Assembly (NCBI RefSeq): GCF_000002995.4
Contig: NW_025062476.1
Coordinates: forward strand, 11,344,501-11,408,500
Source of the DNA: Brugia malayi
Lineage: Eukaryota > Nematoda > Chromadorea > Rhabditida > Onchocercidae
Direction of reading: 5' to 3'
Length of the DNA: 64,000 bases
Both the position numbers and the translations under genes were made by a program. The first letter of the stretch is position 1. Every line of letters begins with the position of its first letter. The notes under the pieces are model-generated. The model did not search any database. It worked only from the letters and a program-made list of their open reading frames with translations, and was not told where the DNA came from. This document shows positions 36,869 through 52,100 of the stretch, one piece after another.

Positions 36869-39241
36869 AATCAAATATCACAAATTATGAGAGATAGGGA
36901 AAAAGACAGATAGAGAAATGAAAAGGAAACTAGAAATTAATTACTAATTAGATAAATGGAATGTTAAAAAGAATGAAATATTATTTTCATCATTCAATTT
37001 TAAGAAAAATTTCATTTCAAAACTACTAAAAGAATAATTTAATTTTGCGCATAACACGTACGTAAAATATGAGCATTTTCAATTAGATTTTAAAAATTAT
37101 TCAACTTTTAACAAGTAATCAATGAAAATGAGGTAAAAATAAAAGAGAGGAAGGAGAGAGAGAGAAAGAGAGAAACAAATGGAGAAAACTAAAATTTGTT
37201 GAAATGCATTAAAGCTTATATATATATGAATATATATGCAAATTAGATTTAGTAATGAGTATTTTTCATTAGCTAATGTATTGCTATCATAGTTAGAGTA
37301 GAAAATTTTTGAATTGAAAAAGGTATTCCATAAATAAATATTGTTGAAAAGTAAAATTTTAAACTCAAAATGAAACGAGAAAAAAAAATAACAAAATTTA
37401 GGTTCAAAATAAGCAAAATATATGCAATGATAGTACTACTTAATTTCTTTTTTTTTTTTTTTTTTTTGGGACAGAAGATCTAAACTTTAGGAAATAGAAA
37501 AAATAAATTAATTTTTAGAAAACAAAAAAAAAAAAAAAAAGAAAAAAGAAGAGAGGAAGAATGAATCAATTAAAAAAAGATCATTAATTAATTAAAAATT
37601 AGAATAGTTAAATGGTATAGCTTGGAAATTATATTTAAAAACAAAATTATTTTACCATTTCTTTTTTCCATTCTTTCTTTCTTTCTTTTCTTTTTTTTTT
37701 ACTTCTTTCATAAATTATATAAAGCTAAAAAGTTATTGTAATTTTTCTTTAGAGTAATCAAATTTGACACTAGCTTGATTTATAATGACAATGTTAAAAT
37801 TTTCGCAAAGGATGAGTGATGTTTGTGATGGAAAATTCTAAATGAAGTTAAAAACAAATTAACACCTATTGTTTTAGCTGGTTTAAATTAAATTAAAAGG
37901 AATAGATATTAATTTTTATTAAAATAATAAAAAAGTCATATTTGCATTAAAAAAATTTGTGTTTTATGTAAAAACTTTTAAATTTGAAAAGAAGAAATTT
38001 GAAACAAAAGAACTGAAAGTAATTTTAAAATGATCGAAAAGAAATTAAAAAATTAATTTTTTGAAAAAATTTTCAAAGTGATGAATGTATAGTAGATAAA
38101 TGAGAAAAAATTTTTTGTTGTAAACGTTTATTAAATTTTTAATATATGAAAGGAATCATTATGAAATCAGGAAATCATTTGGAAAATTTGAAAAATGAGT
38201 TAAAAAAAAAAAAAAAAAAAACAGAAATCCTAGCTATTTTGCATTTTTTGTTTCATTCCGAGGATTAACTTGAAATATGAAACTTTTTTGCTTATATAAT
38301 TGCCTGTACTTTCTTATTTCATTTAAAAAAAAAAAAAAGAAAAAAAAAATTTCCTTATTTTATAGGAAAACAAAGAAAAAAAAAGGAAGAAAGAATGAGA
38401 AAAGGAAGAAATGAAAAAGTTCGAATTAGTAAAAAGATTGATTGAATGGAATTACAAATTCATTTTGATTATTACTTTCAAATGTCAAATTTGATTTCAA
38501 CTAATCGAATGCAACATTTTATGATACCCTAAAATTTCCATTTCTTTTCGCTTTTTTTAGCTTCAAATATAGTTACTAGTAAAGCAATTAAAGTTCAATA
38601 AGTTAATTGTAATATTATTATCTAACTACTTATTCAAGTAAATATTAGATAGAGATGAAAAAAAAAAAAATTTATTTACCACAATAGTTCAATAAAGCAG
38701 AGAATAAAACTTACATTTATTAGGGTTGTGTTTTTTAAAATATCTTATTACAATAAATATTTTAAAATTAAACTTTTATAAAATTTTATAAGATATCTTA
38801 TTACAATAAAAATGGATTAAATAAGAAAGAAGTAAACTTTTTTAACATTAAATATTAAATACAAAATATTTAAAATGAAGTGTATATTTGAAATTAATAA
38901 CGATGAAATTAGAATTAAATCTTTCATAACTCTAATTACAAATTTCAAAATAAGCAATGTGCAGTGACTAAATTAATAAATGTATTAGCCAAATGTTAAT
39001 AGCATCAGATTTGTTAGTTTCTTTGCAATTAAATTAAATAATTAATTACATTTGCAAAAGATAATCACAAAATCATTTTATAAATTTGTTAAAATTAAAG
39101 AAAATAATAGCAATTTTAGTCTGAATTGGGATCATTGCTATCATTTTTTCTATTTTAATAATGCATCTTTTTTTTTTTTTTGTCATTCAACTAGAGTAGA
39201 TGACAATATTATAAATCAAAAGAAAAAAGGTTTAATTCTAA

Positions 39242-39361
39242 TGTCACGCTTCAAAATGACACTAACGTGACAAATAATGTAATAGTCACACTTCAAAATG
39301 ATGCTAACATGAGAATTGATGCAACTGTCACCAAAATGACACTGGCATGAGAGTTGATCTA
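39242..39361. repeat. Minisatellite, about 42-bp unit, three copies
   Basis: Imperfect units start near 39242, 39285 and 39327 with GTCAC followed by CAAAATGA, then CTAAC or CTGGC. The third copy has a short deletion. The 39052-39270 open frame runs into it but is not otherwise gene-like. Confidence 0.75.
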
Positions 39362-41832
39362 ACCCTAATTATAATTTTAGGTTAGGTTAGATAACAAACT
39401 TTTATGAGAGTAACTTAAAAATTATTGGGAAGAATGGGATTTTATTTTTGATCGATGTTAATTAATTTGAGACTAAAACTATGTTAATGAGTAATTCTAT
39501 AACATTTAGGCTTAAATGTGCTAACATATTTAGGAAGTAATATTAAATGACAATTTGAATGACATTGGATTTAATATGCTAATAATAGGTACTTAATAAA
39601 GAATACGGTAGGATTGAATCAAATAATCATTTTTCTAGCTGAAATATCAGTATTTAACAAAATTTAAAAAAAAAAAATTAGCGCTAAAAGAATTGTAAAA
39701 AGAGTACTTTGTAAACTTTAAAAAGAAAATAATAAAAATAATAATAATTTTTAATTGCTAATTTTAAAGATTTTTAAATTAATTAAGAATTAACTCTATC
39801 AAATAAGCCAATTTTTTTTCTTTCTTTGGAATAAAAGAATTCATTAACTTTCATCTGTTGATTAAAATTTTTTTCTCTATTCTCTAATCAATCAAACTTG
39901 CTGATAAAAATGATAAAAAAAGAAAATACTGGTCAATTTGAACTTATAAATATCTTTCAATTAGTTACATACATCTATAAACATATTAAAAATTTAATCC
40001 AAAACTGAATGGTGAAGTGGAATCGATATTGATAACATCTCTCTCAATGCATTTATCATTTCGAGATGTATCATCCACATAAAAGAAAAAAAAAAGAATT
40101 TTTGTTATTTTTTGAATGTTTAAAAAAAAAAAAAATTACAACTTGGGAATTTAAAGTCGGAAAAATTTCAGATTTATTAATTGCGAGAAAAAAAACATTT
40201 CCAAAAGCAAAAAAAAAGAAAAAAAAATGAAAGAGATATGGGATTTACAAAGTTTTAAAAATTTATCACTTGAAATAGCAATAATTAAAAAAAAAAAAAC
40301 CAACTCTTTGTTGTTATTATATTTTAGCTAACTTTTAAAAGCACAAATATTTCAGATCAATTATATTCAAACTTTTAAATTAATTACACTATAAGTTTCC
40401 TTAATAGTTCCTATTTCTATTTATGGGTAATGTATTATTTTATCACTCGTTCTGTTATGATAACTTACAGAAATCAACCCTTAACTATTTGAGCTAATTT
40501 TTTAAAAGCATCAAATATTTCAGGTAATTCATATTCAATTTTACTACCTGCAATTAGTTAGCTTAACTATTCCATTTACTTATCTTTTATTTTCTTTCTT
40601 TTTGTCACCTCATACCGTAAAATTTTATAACCAATTTTTAAAATAACAGAATAACTTTTATATTGTTACATGAAAAGTTTGCAAAGATTTAACTTGCCAG
40701 TATTTTAATTAAAAGCAAAGTTACTTATCAGCCAAAGTAATAATGAAGAACACTAAACTAAACTCATAAGTAACAAATAAAATTACAATTAATAGTGTGT
40801 TGACTTACTTATGTAGCAGTAATAGTAATTAAATTAAAAGTTAAATTTGAAATTATTCTCATAATCATTGCATTAGCATTAGTACAAGCATTACTTCATC
40901 GTATTGCAATCAAAATTGCTTATCAAATTATATTTAAAATCATATAAATCAAAATTATCATTATTAAAATTCATATACATATGAATGATTGGAAAATTTT
41001 CAAAAATTATATAACAAATGTAAAATGTCTGCTATCATCTTTTCTATTATCTGTGATAATTTATCTCTTTTATGATAATTTCATAAGTAAACCCAAAATT
41101 TTATCATCTAAAATAATAGTTATTCTATATGCACTGAACCAACTAGTAAGCATAAAATGTTAGCAATAATTATTGTATAATAAATTTTGTGATGTGAAAT
41201 TTCCATAAAAAAAAAAAAAAAAAAATAGAAATTACTATCAGTTTATCACAAAGTCATATTTAAAATCATACTTATAATAATATTCGTTTTTGTCCTCACA
41301 GACACAAGAACGCAACATCCATTTAATCAATTTGCTAAAACTTTTTTCAATTCCTGAAAAAAAATTTGTTCATTTTAAAGCTGAAATTAATTAATTAATT
41401 TCTGCTAAATCAATTCGTTGCTAATTTTAATCTATCAATATCAAAACGTAAACATGCAAAATTATTTTATCACTTATACGTGTCTGTGCATTTCTCTGTG
41501 TGTATGTGTGCATGCAAGTTTGTGTGATATCTTTAAATTTGAGTTTCTAAGAAACGAAAAAGAATAAACATAATTCTTATTTTAATTGTTTACATCTGAT
41601 AAACTTATAACTAATGCATTTATATATGTGTGCAAGTGCACAAGTATTTAGTATTTCTTTAAAAAACATTTAATTTATGAGATAAAGAAATAGTATCTAT
41701 CAGTGAAAATAATTTAATCTAAACAAATGATTAACGAAAAATTGGATTTTAAATTGGTTAAATAAAAAATCATATTGACAAGACGTATAATATTTATCTC
41801 TCACATAAGAAAATATTAAATGCTCATATATA

Positions 41833-41833
<1 letters not shown>

Positions 41834-41895
<62 letters not shown>
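41834..41895. repeat. ATT trinucleotide microsatellite
   Basis: About twenty uninterrupted ATT units. Non-coding by position, likely polymorphic. Confidence 0.97.
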
Positions 41896-44800
41896 CAAAC
41901 AAACATTAAAACATCAAACAGACATTTTTTTGTTTAATAATTGCAATTATTACGATTGCAATTATTTTTGTTTATTTTTAAAAACTATTCATTTCAATTA
42001 ACAAACTAATTTAATGTTTATTTCCTATTATCATTATCATTATAATAGCTAAGAGTACCTAATCATATTGTGAGCATTTTAAAATTAACTCAATCACCTA
42101 TCTCATTTATAAAAAATAATCAATCAAACATACTACAAATATAATTTATATCAAACGTTAACAAATGTTTTTAACATGATTAAATGCAAAAAAATACAGT
42201 TATATAAAACTAAAGAATTTATCAATTTTAAATTCATTTTTGTAATTTCAACGAGAAGATAAAATTTTATCGATTAAAAAAAATGCATTTAAAAGAGCGA
42301 CTTCACTCGTATTTTGTTTACGATTTACTTTTCATCTAGAATTTAAAATTTTTTGCTTCTATTGAAAAAATTAACAATTTTTATTAGCTATTCAATAATT
42401 TCAGCAAAACCAAATATCATTGTCATCAATTTTTTTTTCTCGCCAATTAATGAACTTAGCTTTTAATTTAATAAAATTATGATTGTACTATCTCATTGCT
42501 TATGTTAGCTTTAAAGGCAAAAAATTATAAGTTAAATGCTCAAATTTATTGAATACTCCAATTGAAAATGAAAAATTCTCATTTTCTCTTCTCAAATATT
42601 TTTTATATAATACAATATAAATCAAAATTTTAATTGTTTAACTTATCTCTAAATTTACAAAAGATATTAAAGCTCTTCATATTGTTCTTATAAACTGATA
42701 TTATTGATTTTGTATAATTAATTAATTATTAAGCTTACACATATTAATATACTTACTCAATTATGATAAATATCAATTATATAAAGTAACGATTACAAAG
42801 ATATAAAGTTATAAAGTCATGCAATTATATAAAGTAATGATTATCAGAAATTCGTACTTACCTCATGCATATTAACTACACTTACTCAATGTTAATTAAC
42901 AATTATGTATATGAAATTCGTGTTTAATCCATGCATATTAACATTTATACTTAATTAATCATTGTGATGGCAATGATTTCATTTTAGTGATAATTCCAAA
43001 ATAGAAAAGTTTGATAATAATTAATTTATGCATCTATGATTAACTTATCAGATATGATAATATACTCTTGCATGATTAGTTTTTTAAATTACTTTTATCA
43101 TCTTTCATTCTGTTTATTCTTTCAATATTTACTTGTTAAAGTTTTCCTGTAATAGATAGAATATAAAAATAGTTTTATTACTTCATCCAGTTGTTATCCT
43201 TATCACATATCACATTCAATCACATCACTTAATCAGGTATTAAAAAAAGTTTAATTTATGTATAAAATTTTTAGCTATCATTTCAGAAAATTCCTGAAGT
43301 TATCAAAATGAATTGGTAAATGCAATATATGTGATATGATAATATTGATAACTTCATTACACGATAATATTGATAATTTCACTGATAATAATAAATAATG
43401 CTTAATCAGGAATGCATCAAACAACTAAAGAAATTGCAACTAAATAACATCAAATAAGATCATAAACAATTAAATGATAAAACTAATAAACTTTATTCCC
43501 TCCCTTTTTCTCTATATAAATTTAACAAATGACTATATGTGTCGTTTTTATCACTATCAAATTTTGTTATCATAAAATTAATATTAGAGTGACAAAATTA
43601 AATTCTTATTATTCTAAAGTTAAATGTTTATCATACTAAATTTTATCATACTAATATGTGAATTAATACTAAATATAGAAAATACATGTAATATAAATTT
43701 TAACTGGATTCTAATTTATTAATTCCAAATAATTCAAAATAATTAAAATGATTTTTCAAAATCTTTTTTTTTTTTGCCAAAAAAGTAATAGCAACAGTTG
43801 TTTATAACCTTACCACCAAATAATTTACAAAATTTCATTGTAAAAGTAATTAAAAATATCTATCACTTATCAGTTTTGATAAAAATTAACAATCAGTTAG
43901 TGATTATAGAGTTAACAATGGTATTTCAATGAATGAATGGAATTTAATAGATAAATTTGGAAATTACTTGAAGCATTAAGTGAGACAAAAATTAAAGCCA
44001 AACTATAAAGCTAATTAAAAAAAAATTAAATGTAAGTAGTTAATTGAAAATTTTAATTTGAGATAAAGGATGCTAAAAATTTTAATTAAATTATAACTTT
44101 TTTTAGATTGCAGTATTCATCTTTAGTATTAATAAAAATAAGAATAAGTTATTGCAATGAAATTTTTCATTGTGATATAAATATTCTCATAAACATAGAC
44201 TTGTTTACTAAATATTCTTGAAAAATTTATTTTGAAACTATTTATTTATACTTTCAATAACACAACACTAAGAAATTTATCCCTAAATCTCATTTAGCTT
44301 TTGAAAGAAACTATAAAATCATTTTGCACTTTTCCAAAATCTTTTTTTACCAAAAAAAAAAAAAAAAAAACTAATAATAACAGTTATTTATAACAATACT
44401 ATCAAATAATTTACAAAATTTCATTGTAAATCTTTGTGCTCTTTTTTTTTCATTGCTTATGCTAATTAAGCATTAATGTCAATTTGCATATATCAATTTA
44501 AAATTTCTAATTTAATATTTATTATAATAATATTTTAGAATTTTTATAATTGATCAGTTAAAAACAAAAATTTTATAAAATAAATATCATAACTTGATGT
44601 CTTATCTCTAAAAAAAGTTTTATCATCATTAATAAGCGAAAAAAAATTCTGTTTAAATATAAAATTTTTTTTTTTTAAATAAAAATTACATTGTTTTTTT
44701 TTTTTTTTTTAAATTATTTGTAGCATTGTTAAATGTTTGTAAAAAAGAATTATGAGGATAAGCAAAAAATAAATAAATAAAGTAATTTCATTTGATAATA

Positions 44801-46376
44801 TTAGCAAAAAAATTTTATAGTAAGTACTGATAAAAATTAGAATTGCTTTATCATTATTAATCAATAAGCGAAAAATTCATTAACAAATTTATTCAATCGT
44901 CAAAATGATAAAAAAAGTAATTTGTTGCTGTTATACCAAAATTAAACTTTTAAAAAAATGAAAAAAGTGATAACATTGATATAATTTATATATCATATCA
45001 TTATTGCTTGACAAAATTTTCAATCTATCCAAACAACAAATCGCTAACAATTCGATAAACATTCAAGAAAAAAAAAGGAAAAAGAAATGATTAGAAAGTT
45101 TTATAAAATTGTATACTAAAAATGAAGTAAAACTTTAAGAAATCATAGAGAAGTAATAATGAAAAATGAAAAGTTTCATAAATTTGATTGTTGAGAATGA
45201 AATGAAATTTTAAGAATTTGTTGCAGTAATAAATTTATGAAAATATTAAAATGATTATATATTAAAAAAAAAAAAGAAAAAACGAAGAAATGAAAAGAAA
45301 ATATAATTGTTTTTCTCGCAAAACGATCAATATAAAATTGAAATAGATGAAATGTGTAAGTTCTTCATTAAACTTATATATGATCTTATTCATTTGAAAA
45401 AAAATACTTTTATCTAATTCTAATTTAAAAATTGAATAAAAAAAAAAAAAACGATTAGTAGTTACAGAACAAAAGTTTGCAATTCAATTTATTAAAGGTT
45501 AAATTTTTTTTTAAATATATGAAAAAAATGAGTTTTCTTTTTTCTTTTTTTTTTAAAAAAAAAAACAGCTAACATTGATACTATTTTAAATGTTTAAAAT
45601 CTATAATTTATTAAATAATTTCAGAATAACATATTCAATAGAAATGTTTGTTTTAGCAGAATTAGTGATCAAAAATATTAAAGTTTTCATTTTTTATTTG
45701 ATAAAAGAAATTATACAAACGATATTATTTACTTATCAAACATTAGGAATCTGATTTCAAATTTTGAAAAATGACGCATACTTCGAAATGGTAATGAAGG
45801 AAAATGAAAATGAATTAAATTTAATATCTAACAAAAATATTATTATTATTTAAATTCACTATCTACCAAAACAACAAAAAAAATTTTTGACAACAATGAC
45901 AAAATTGTTTAATCATTTAAACAAAACTATAAATAAGATTGATAATAATAATAATAATAAAATATTAACAATTGAATATTATTTTTGATGACTACTTAAA
46001 TTCTGCCAAACAAAAATATATTTATTAATTTATAATATAACTGGAGAATTATCAAAATTATTCTATATGAGTAAACAATAATAAAAAAAAAAAAAAAACT
46101 TTCTGTTTATTATCTATACGATTTGATTATTGATAACAACAAAATGCTTAGTCATGAGATTGAAATGTTGACAAGTTAAAAGTTAGCTTAGCAAATGTTT
46201 GTTCATAAGGAAGAATCTTGCAAATACTATGTGTATACATGCTAAGCTAATAAATTTGAGAAATGTGAATTTGAAAAATATAAATTTTAATTGTACGTAA
46301 TGTTATGATTGCATTTTAAAATAAAAATTTTTGATAAACTATAGAGTAAAATTTATTAAAAGAATTTATGTTATAT

Positions 46377-46620
46377 TGCTTTAAGCTTATTTCTATTCAT
46401 ATTTTGCTTCTTTAGGCTTATTATTATTAGTGTTTTGCTACCTTCGGCTTATTGTTATTTACATTATGCTACTTTAGGCTTATTACTTATTTTATTTTGC
46501 TACCTTAGGCTTGCTTTTATTCAAACTTTACTACTTTAGGCTTATTCTTAGTCACATTTTGCTAGCCTAGGCTTATTCATACTTATATTTTGTTGTTTAC
46601 ATTTATTCTTATTCATATAA
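46377..46620. repeat. Minisatellite, about 31-bp unit, about eight copies
   Basis: Units begin near 46377, 46405, 46435, 46466, 46497, 46529, 46559 and 46589, with consensus TTGCTACTTTAGGCTTATT followed by an A/T-rich spacer. Several units include TTAGGC, the nematode telomeric hexamer, but always as a single copy in a longer unit, so this is an interstitial minisatellite and not a telomere tract. The unit length is not a multiple of three and the repeat is not coding. Confidence 0.85.
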
Positions 46621-49074
46621 ATAAAAATAAATACAAAGTGCAGGAAATTAAGGAAATTTGAAAAGCTCTGATTAGTCGAAAGCATCTTTCTTAATCAAAA
46701 TGAGATTGAATTTTTCAACATTTCAATATTTGAAACTGAAATAATACTAACTATAAAGTAATATCTGCTCCTTCCTATTTGTTTTAGTTTTATATTTTTA
46801 ACAAAATTTAATTATTTACTTATCTTTTCAATTTCATTGATTCTGTTTTTTTTTTTTTTTTTTTTCTTTTGTTTTCTTTTGTTTTTACAGTTTTTCTGCA
46901 TTGCTTAATTTTTTATTACAAAGTATGAGATATAACATTAATATTCTAAGCTAATATTATTATATTATGAAAAAAACTTTTTTATTGATTACAGTAAACT
47001 TCTGGTAATATTTTTTTCAGTTAATAATCAATCGAATAACATGCATAAATTAATAAACAATAAAGTAAACATCAGATATAATTAATAAAAAAAAAAATGG
47101 TGTAATAATGAATTATAATTAAATACCATAAAATATATATTAAAAATGATTGAAAATTTTTAAATAATTATTGAATCATTACGTAATTAAAGTGAACAAA
47201 AATTAAATTAAAATTATTTTTTCAATAAAAAAAAAAGAAAGAAAAATGAATAAAAAAAACTGCAATTCAAGATATTTTATGAATAAAAATAATAAACAAA
47301 AATGAAATGATTGTTATTAGTTAGTAAAACTTTGTGTGTTTTTCTTTTCTTTTAAAGAGAGAGAGAGAGAAGAAGTAGAAGAGGTAGAAAGGGAAGAGCA
47401 ATGGGAAAAAGAGAGAGAGAGAGAGAGAGGGAAAGGGAAAAGGAATAAAAAGCAATGAATGATAATTTTTAAAATAATTAAATTTATTGATTACGGAGCA
47501 AAAAAAGAGAATTCACGTAATTTACGTCATTGATAATTCTTTTACCTTATTTGGTTGATTTTATTTTTTTTTGTACCAAATGAATTTTTTATTTTTCTTT
47601 CTTGATCTCTTTGTACTCTTTCCTATAAACGTATGGAATAGAATTGTTGCTAATTTAGTATTAGCATTAAAAGTTAATTAAAATTTCATAAGAGAAGTTT
47701 AGTTCTTCTCTTTTTAAATCTTTTTTTTTTCTTTTTCTCATTTTCAAAATAATTTTTTCGAGAATAATACAATAATATAAAAGAAACATTATAAAAGACT
47801 CTTTTAATTATCTCCAAAAAAAAAATATTTTTAATTGCTTTTTTTTTCTCCTTTTCGCTCTTTTTTTTTTGGAGTGTTTTAAATTAAACATTTAATTAAC
47901 GTTCAAAATTTATAGTACTTAAATTGCAGTATGATGACGAAATGTAAAATGAATTTAAAAAATATTTTGCAATTATCAGCAATGTTTTTGTTGCTTTTTT
48001 TTTTATTAAAATCAAAGTTAAATTTAAAAAAAAAAGTTTGCTTATTATAAAAGTTTAACAACTGCAATAGTACAGAAATGAATAAATTCAAATGATAATA
48101 ATAAAAGATGAAAGATAATTGATAATTTTAGCTATTATTATAATATTGGCAAGCATACTGCATGTTGCATGCAGTAGTAACATGCAATAATTGCACATTA
48201 ACAAGAATCTTGTGTGTGTGTTTTTTTAAATTAAAACAAAATTAAAGAATTTTATAGCTGTAATTAAAATTAAAATTTTAAATCATAAAAGCAAGTTTTT
48301 TTCTTTGACTTAGTTACAATTTTCTAATTATTACTTTTATTTTCATTCATATTAAAAATTTTGCAATTATATGTACACAAATTTTTGAAATTTTTTTTAT
48401 AAGAAAGCTATTCTTGTTCTTTCATTTTTAACAAACAAAAAAAAAAAAAATGAAATAAAAAAAAAATTGAAATAAAATAAAATTTGTTAAATACATATAA
48501 AATTTCAATGCAATTTGCTTACTTTTAACAAGCTAATTTAATAGCTATGCTTCAAATATCACGTATAAGCTTCTCAAATTTCTTCACAAAATTAGATAAA
48601 AGTTAATTATTTTCATACAGCGAATTGATTATCGAAATGAAATTTTAATATAATATTTTATATACATATTACAAGAATTATGTGAATGAATTTAATTTGA
48701 ATTAAAATTTTATGCTATTTTATAGAAATTATTTAATATTACTCAAGTTGATTGTGTTTACAACCATATTATTGCAATTTAAAACTCATCATAAATTAAT
48801 TTAAAAAAATCAAATTTTATTACGATTCTAAATCGTTGTGTTAATGATACTTAAAAGTCAATTTTTTCTCCCTCTCTTTCTTTCTTTTTTTTTTTTTTTC
48901 AAATTAAAAAAGAACTTAAAGAGATTAATGATTACGCTAAGATTACTCTGAATTGATTTCTCATTGCAAATGCTTATTTATAGTTTTTAAATAGAAAACA
49001 AGCATCTTTACTTTACTGTCATTTCTTTTTCACTTCTTCAAATACTCAAAAATTTTCGTCAAATAATAATAAAT

Positions 49075-49075
<1 letters not shown>

Positions 49076-49112
<37 letters not shown>
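49076..49112. repeat. CT dinucleotide microsatellite
   Basis: About eighteen CT units without interruption. Non-coding. Confidence 0.97.
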
Positions 49113-49115
<3 letters not shown>

Positions 49116-52100
49116 ATTCTTCCCATATTTTCCTATCATTTCATCTTATTTAATCATTTTAAAATGAAAAATTTTTCGCAATAATTTTTCACGTCAAATA
49201 CAGCTTATTTTATTGCATTTTAATTTATCAATCAAATAAACATTTACTGAATGTAAACAACGTTGAAATAAAAAAAAAAAAAAAAAAAAAAAAAAACGAA
49301 AGATATTTTATTTCATAAATATTTATGAAAAATCAAATATTAGAGAAATGTTTACTACTAATATTCTAATTAAATAGAAACTTAAATTTTGTGAACTAAA
49401 ACAAATATAAACTAAATCAATAACTAATTATTACTTATATCGCAAATAATATTTTAATTAATAAGTATAGATTAGAATGAAAAAATAAAACTATTCTGAT
49501 GAGTGAATGGAAAAAAAAATTCGTAAATATTTAATAAAATTACAAAAACTAAGATTTATAAAAAAATTAAAAATATTAAATTTATTTATTTTTTTTTAAT
49601 AATAAAATTACAAAAATTAATATTAGAATATAAGTGTATGTATAAACAATAAAAACATTCTGCAATGTTTATTCATTAATTCAATTTTATTTTATTGGAG
49701 CTTTTTTTTCTTTCAATATTTTATCAACATTTGTTTATTTTTAAATCATTTTGCCAACAAATCATATAAGATGTCAATAACAAAAGTTCAAATATTCTAA
49801 ATAAAAGTTTGATGCTTAAACTAATTTAATGTCAAATAAACAATAAAATATTGTTGCATTATGTGAAATATCCGTAATTTATTTAAATTTTCATTATGTC
49901 TCCGGCGTTTATTTACATATTTCAACGAAAATATTCAAATAAACATTCAAATAAAAAAAAAAAAGCAAAAAAAAAGACAAAATGGAATTTTACTTTTTTT
50001 TCCTTCCACTCTTTTCTTTTAAAGCATTCGTTTTTTTCTTCTTTTCATCTTGAATAAAACATTTTCGTTTTTTTTTTTTTTTCATACTGTAAAAAAAATA
50101 AACGAACAAATAATAAATAAATAAAACTAAGTGTGTGCAAAAATGTTAGATATGTCGAATAATGATAAATAAATAAATGAAAAAAGTTTAAATAGATGAA
50201 AAGACTGATTAAATACTTTTGTTAAATAAAAAAAAAAAAAGTTGCAATGAAAAAAATTAAATTAAAAATAAAAAAAAAATGGAAATAAAAGAAAATTTCT
50301 CAATTAGTTTCTTCCTTTTATTGTTAAAGTTAAATAAAATAGAAGTAAAAAGATAGTCTTTTAATGCTTCTTTACTTTAACTGAATACACTAATAGCCTA
50401 TAAAAATGAAAAATGCTTATCAAATTTTTTTCCATATCTTATCAGTGATAATAAATTCACACATATTTCATTCAATAAATGTTGGATAATTTCAAGTTTA
50501 TTCATCACTTATAATCAATAGCTTATCATTAAATCATTACAAAAGCAAACAAAAAACATTTCATTTTCTCTAAAATTTTTATACAGCTAAAATAATTTTG
50601 AAAAAATTAAATTTTAAAAATGGCAAAAGATGAAAAGTTTGCAAATATAGCATAATATATTGTATAATAAAGAGACAAAAGTAATAATTTATAATAAAAA
50701 TATAAAATTTTTTATAGCAATGAGAATTTTATATTTTAATTTAATTATTCAAAAAGTAGCCAATAATTTAGGTAATAATTAAAAGTAAGAAATTGAGATA
50801 TTTCATTGATGAATAATGTCAAAATTTTTCAACAAAGTATACACATCCATGGCAAATTAGTCGAACTGCAATCACTATTGCATTTTAAAGTTACTCAAAT
50901 TGAATTTAAGATTTAATCCAATTTATAGACTTCAGAATAACCAATAAATTTCAGAGAAAAGTAAGCAACAAAAAAAAAAAAAAAAAAAAAAAAATGTGAA
51001 ATCAATTTTCAATCGAAAAAATAGAAAAACAAAAGATAAAACAAAAAAAAAATCTGTGAACATTTAGTTTATTTAGAAGAAAAGTACAAACTTTGGTTTA
51101 TATTCAAAGGTAAAATCTAAGGAAATTACCTTAAAAAAAAAAAAAAATTAGTGTTTTATTTTTGAAATACACGATGGATTATGAATGTTTGCTCAGTTGA
51201 TATAACTTGAAAAGCTGTTTGTTTAAAAATTTGAAATGTTTTTAAAATTTGACTTATTTGAGTAAACAAATAAATCAATGATTATTTATGCATTTATATA
51301 TCTTGCAAAATATTAAGCATTTACATATCCCACAGAGTATCAAACTTTCAAAAATTAACAAAGTAAAATTTCAAAAATAAATTTTACTTCTATCATAATG
51401 GAAAATTATTACAAAAATAAAAAAATTTTAGATTAAAATTCAAAAACAAAAATTTCTTTATTTACTTCCATTATCATTTAATAATTACAAATGATTGATA
51501 CAATGAGATGATTATTTGATATATTTTCATTTTTTATCACTGTCAGTCTTTTTTTTTAAAAAAAAAAAAAAAAAAACACAAATGATAATAATCTTTGTAA
51601 AAATAATAAATTATTAATCCGTTTAAAAAATTGAATACAAATTCCAAAATTTATTGTATTTTTAATTTCAATAGAATTTCAGTAGAATTTTTAAAAGAAG
51701 AAATAGAAAAATGTTAAAAAAAAATTCACACTATAATCAAGTTATTAATTTCATTCAAAAATTTAAATACAATTTTCAAAATTCTATTTTGTTTTGTTTC
51801 GTTTTTTTTTAAAGAAAATGAAGTTTTCTTTTTAAATTTCAATTTTTTTTTTTTTTTTTTTTGTTAGCTGCAGAGAATTTTGCGTTTGAAATCATTAATA
51901 AGGAACGAATTACTTGGTTTTCTAATTTCACTTATTTTTACAAAAATAATTTAATTATGGTTTAATCGCCTTTTTTGTCTCTACCTTTGCACTTTTTTTT
52001 TTTTGTTTAATAGATTATTTTTATTTTTTTCTATTTTTTAATTTTATTTTTTTTTAAAATTTTTTTTTAATTAATTTTTTCATTAGAACTTGTGAATGGT

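Noticed and set aside
46377..46620. Telomere or telomere-fusion site
   Set aside because: TTAGGC occurs once per 31-bp unit and is never tandem, unlike telomeric arrays.
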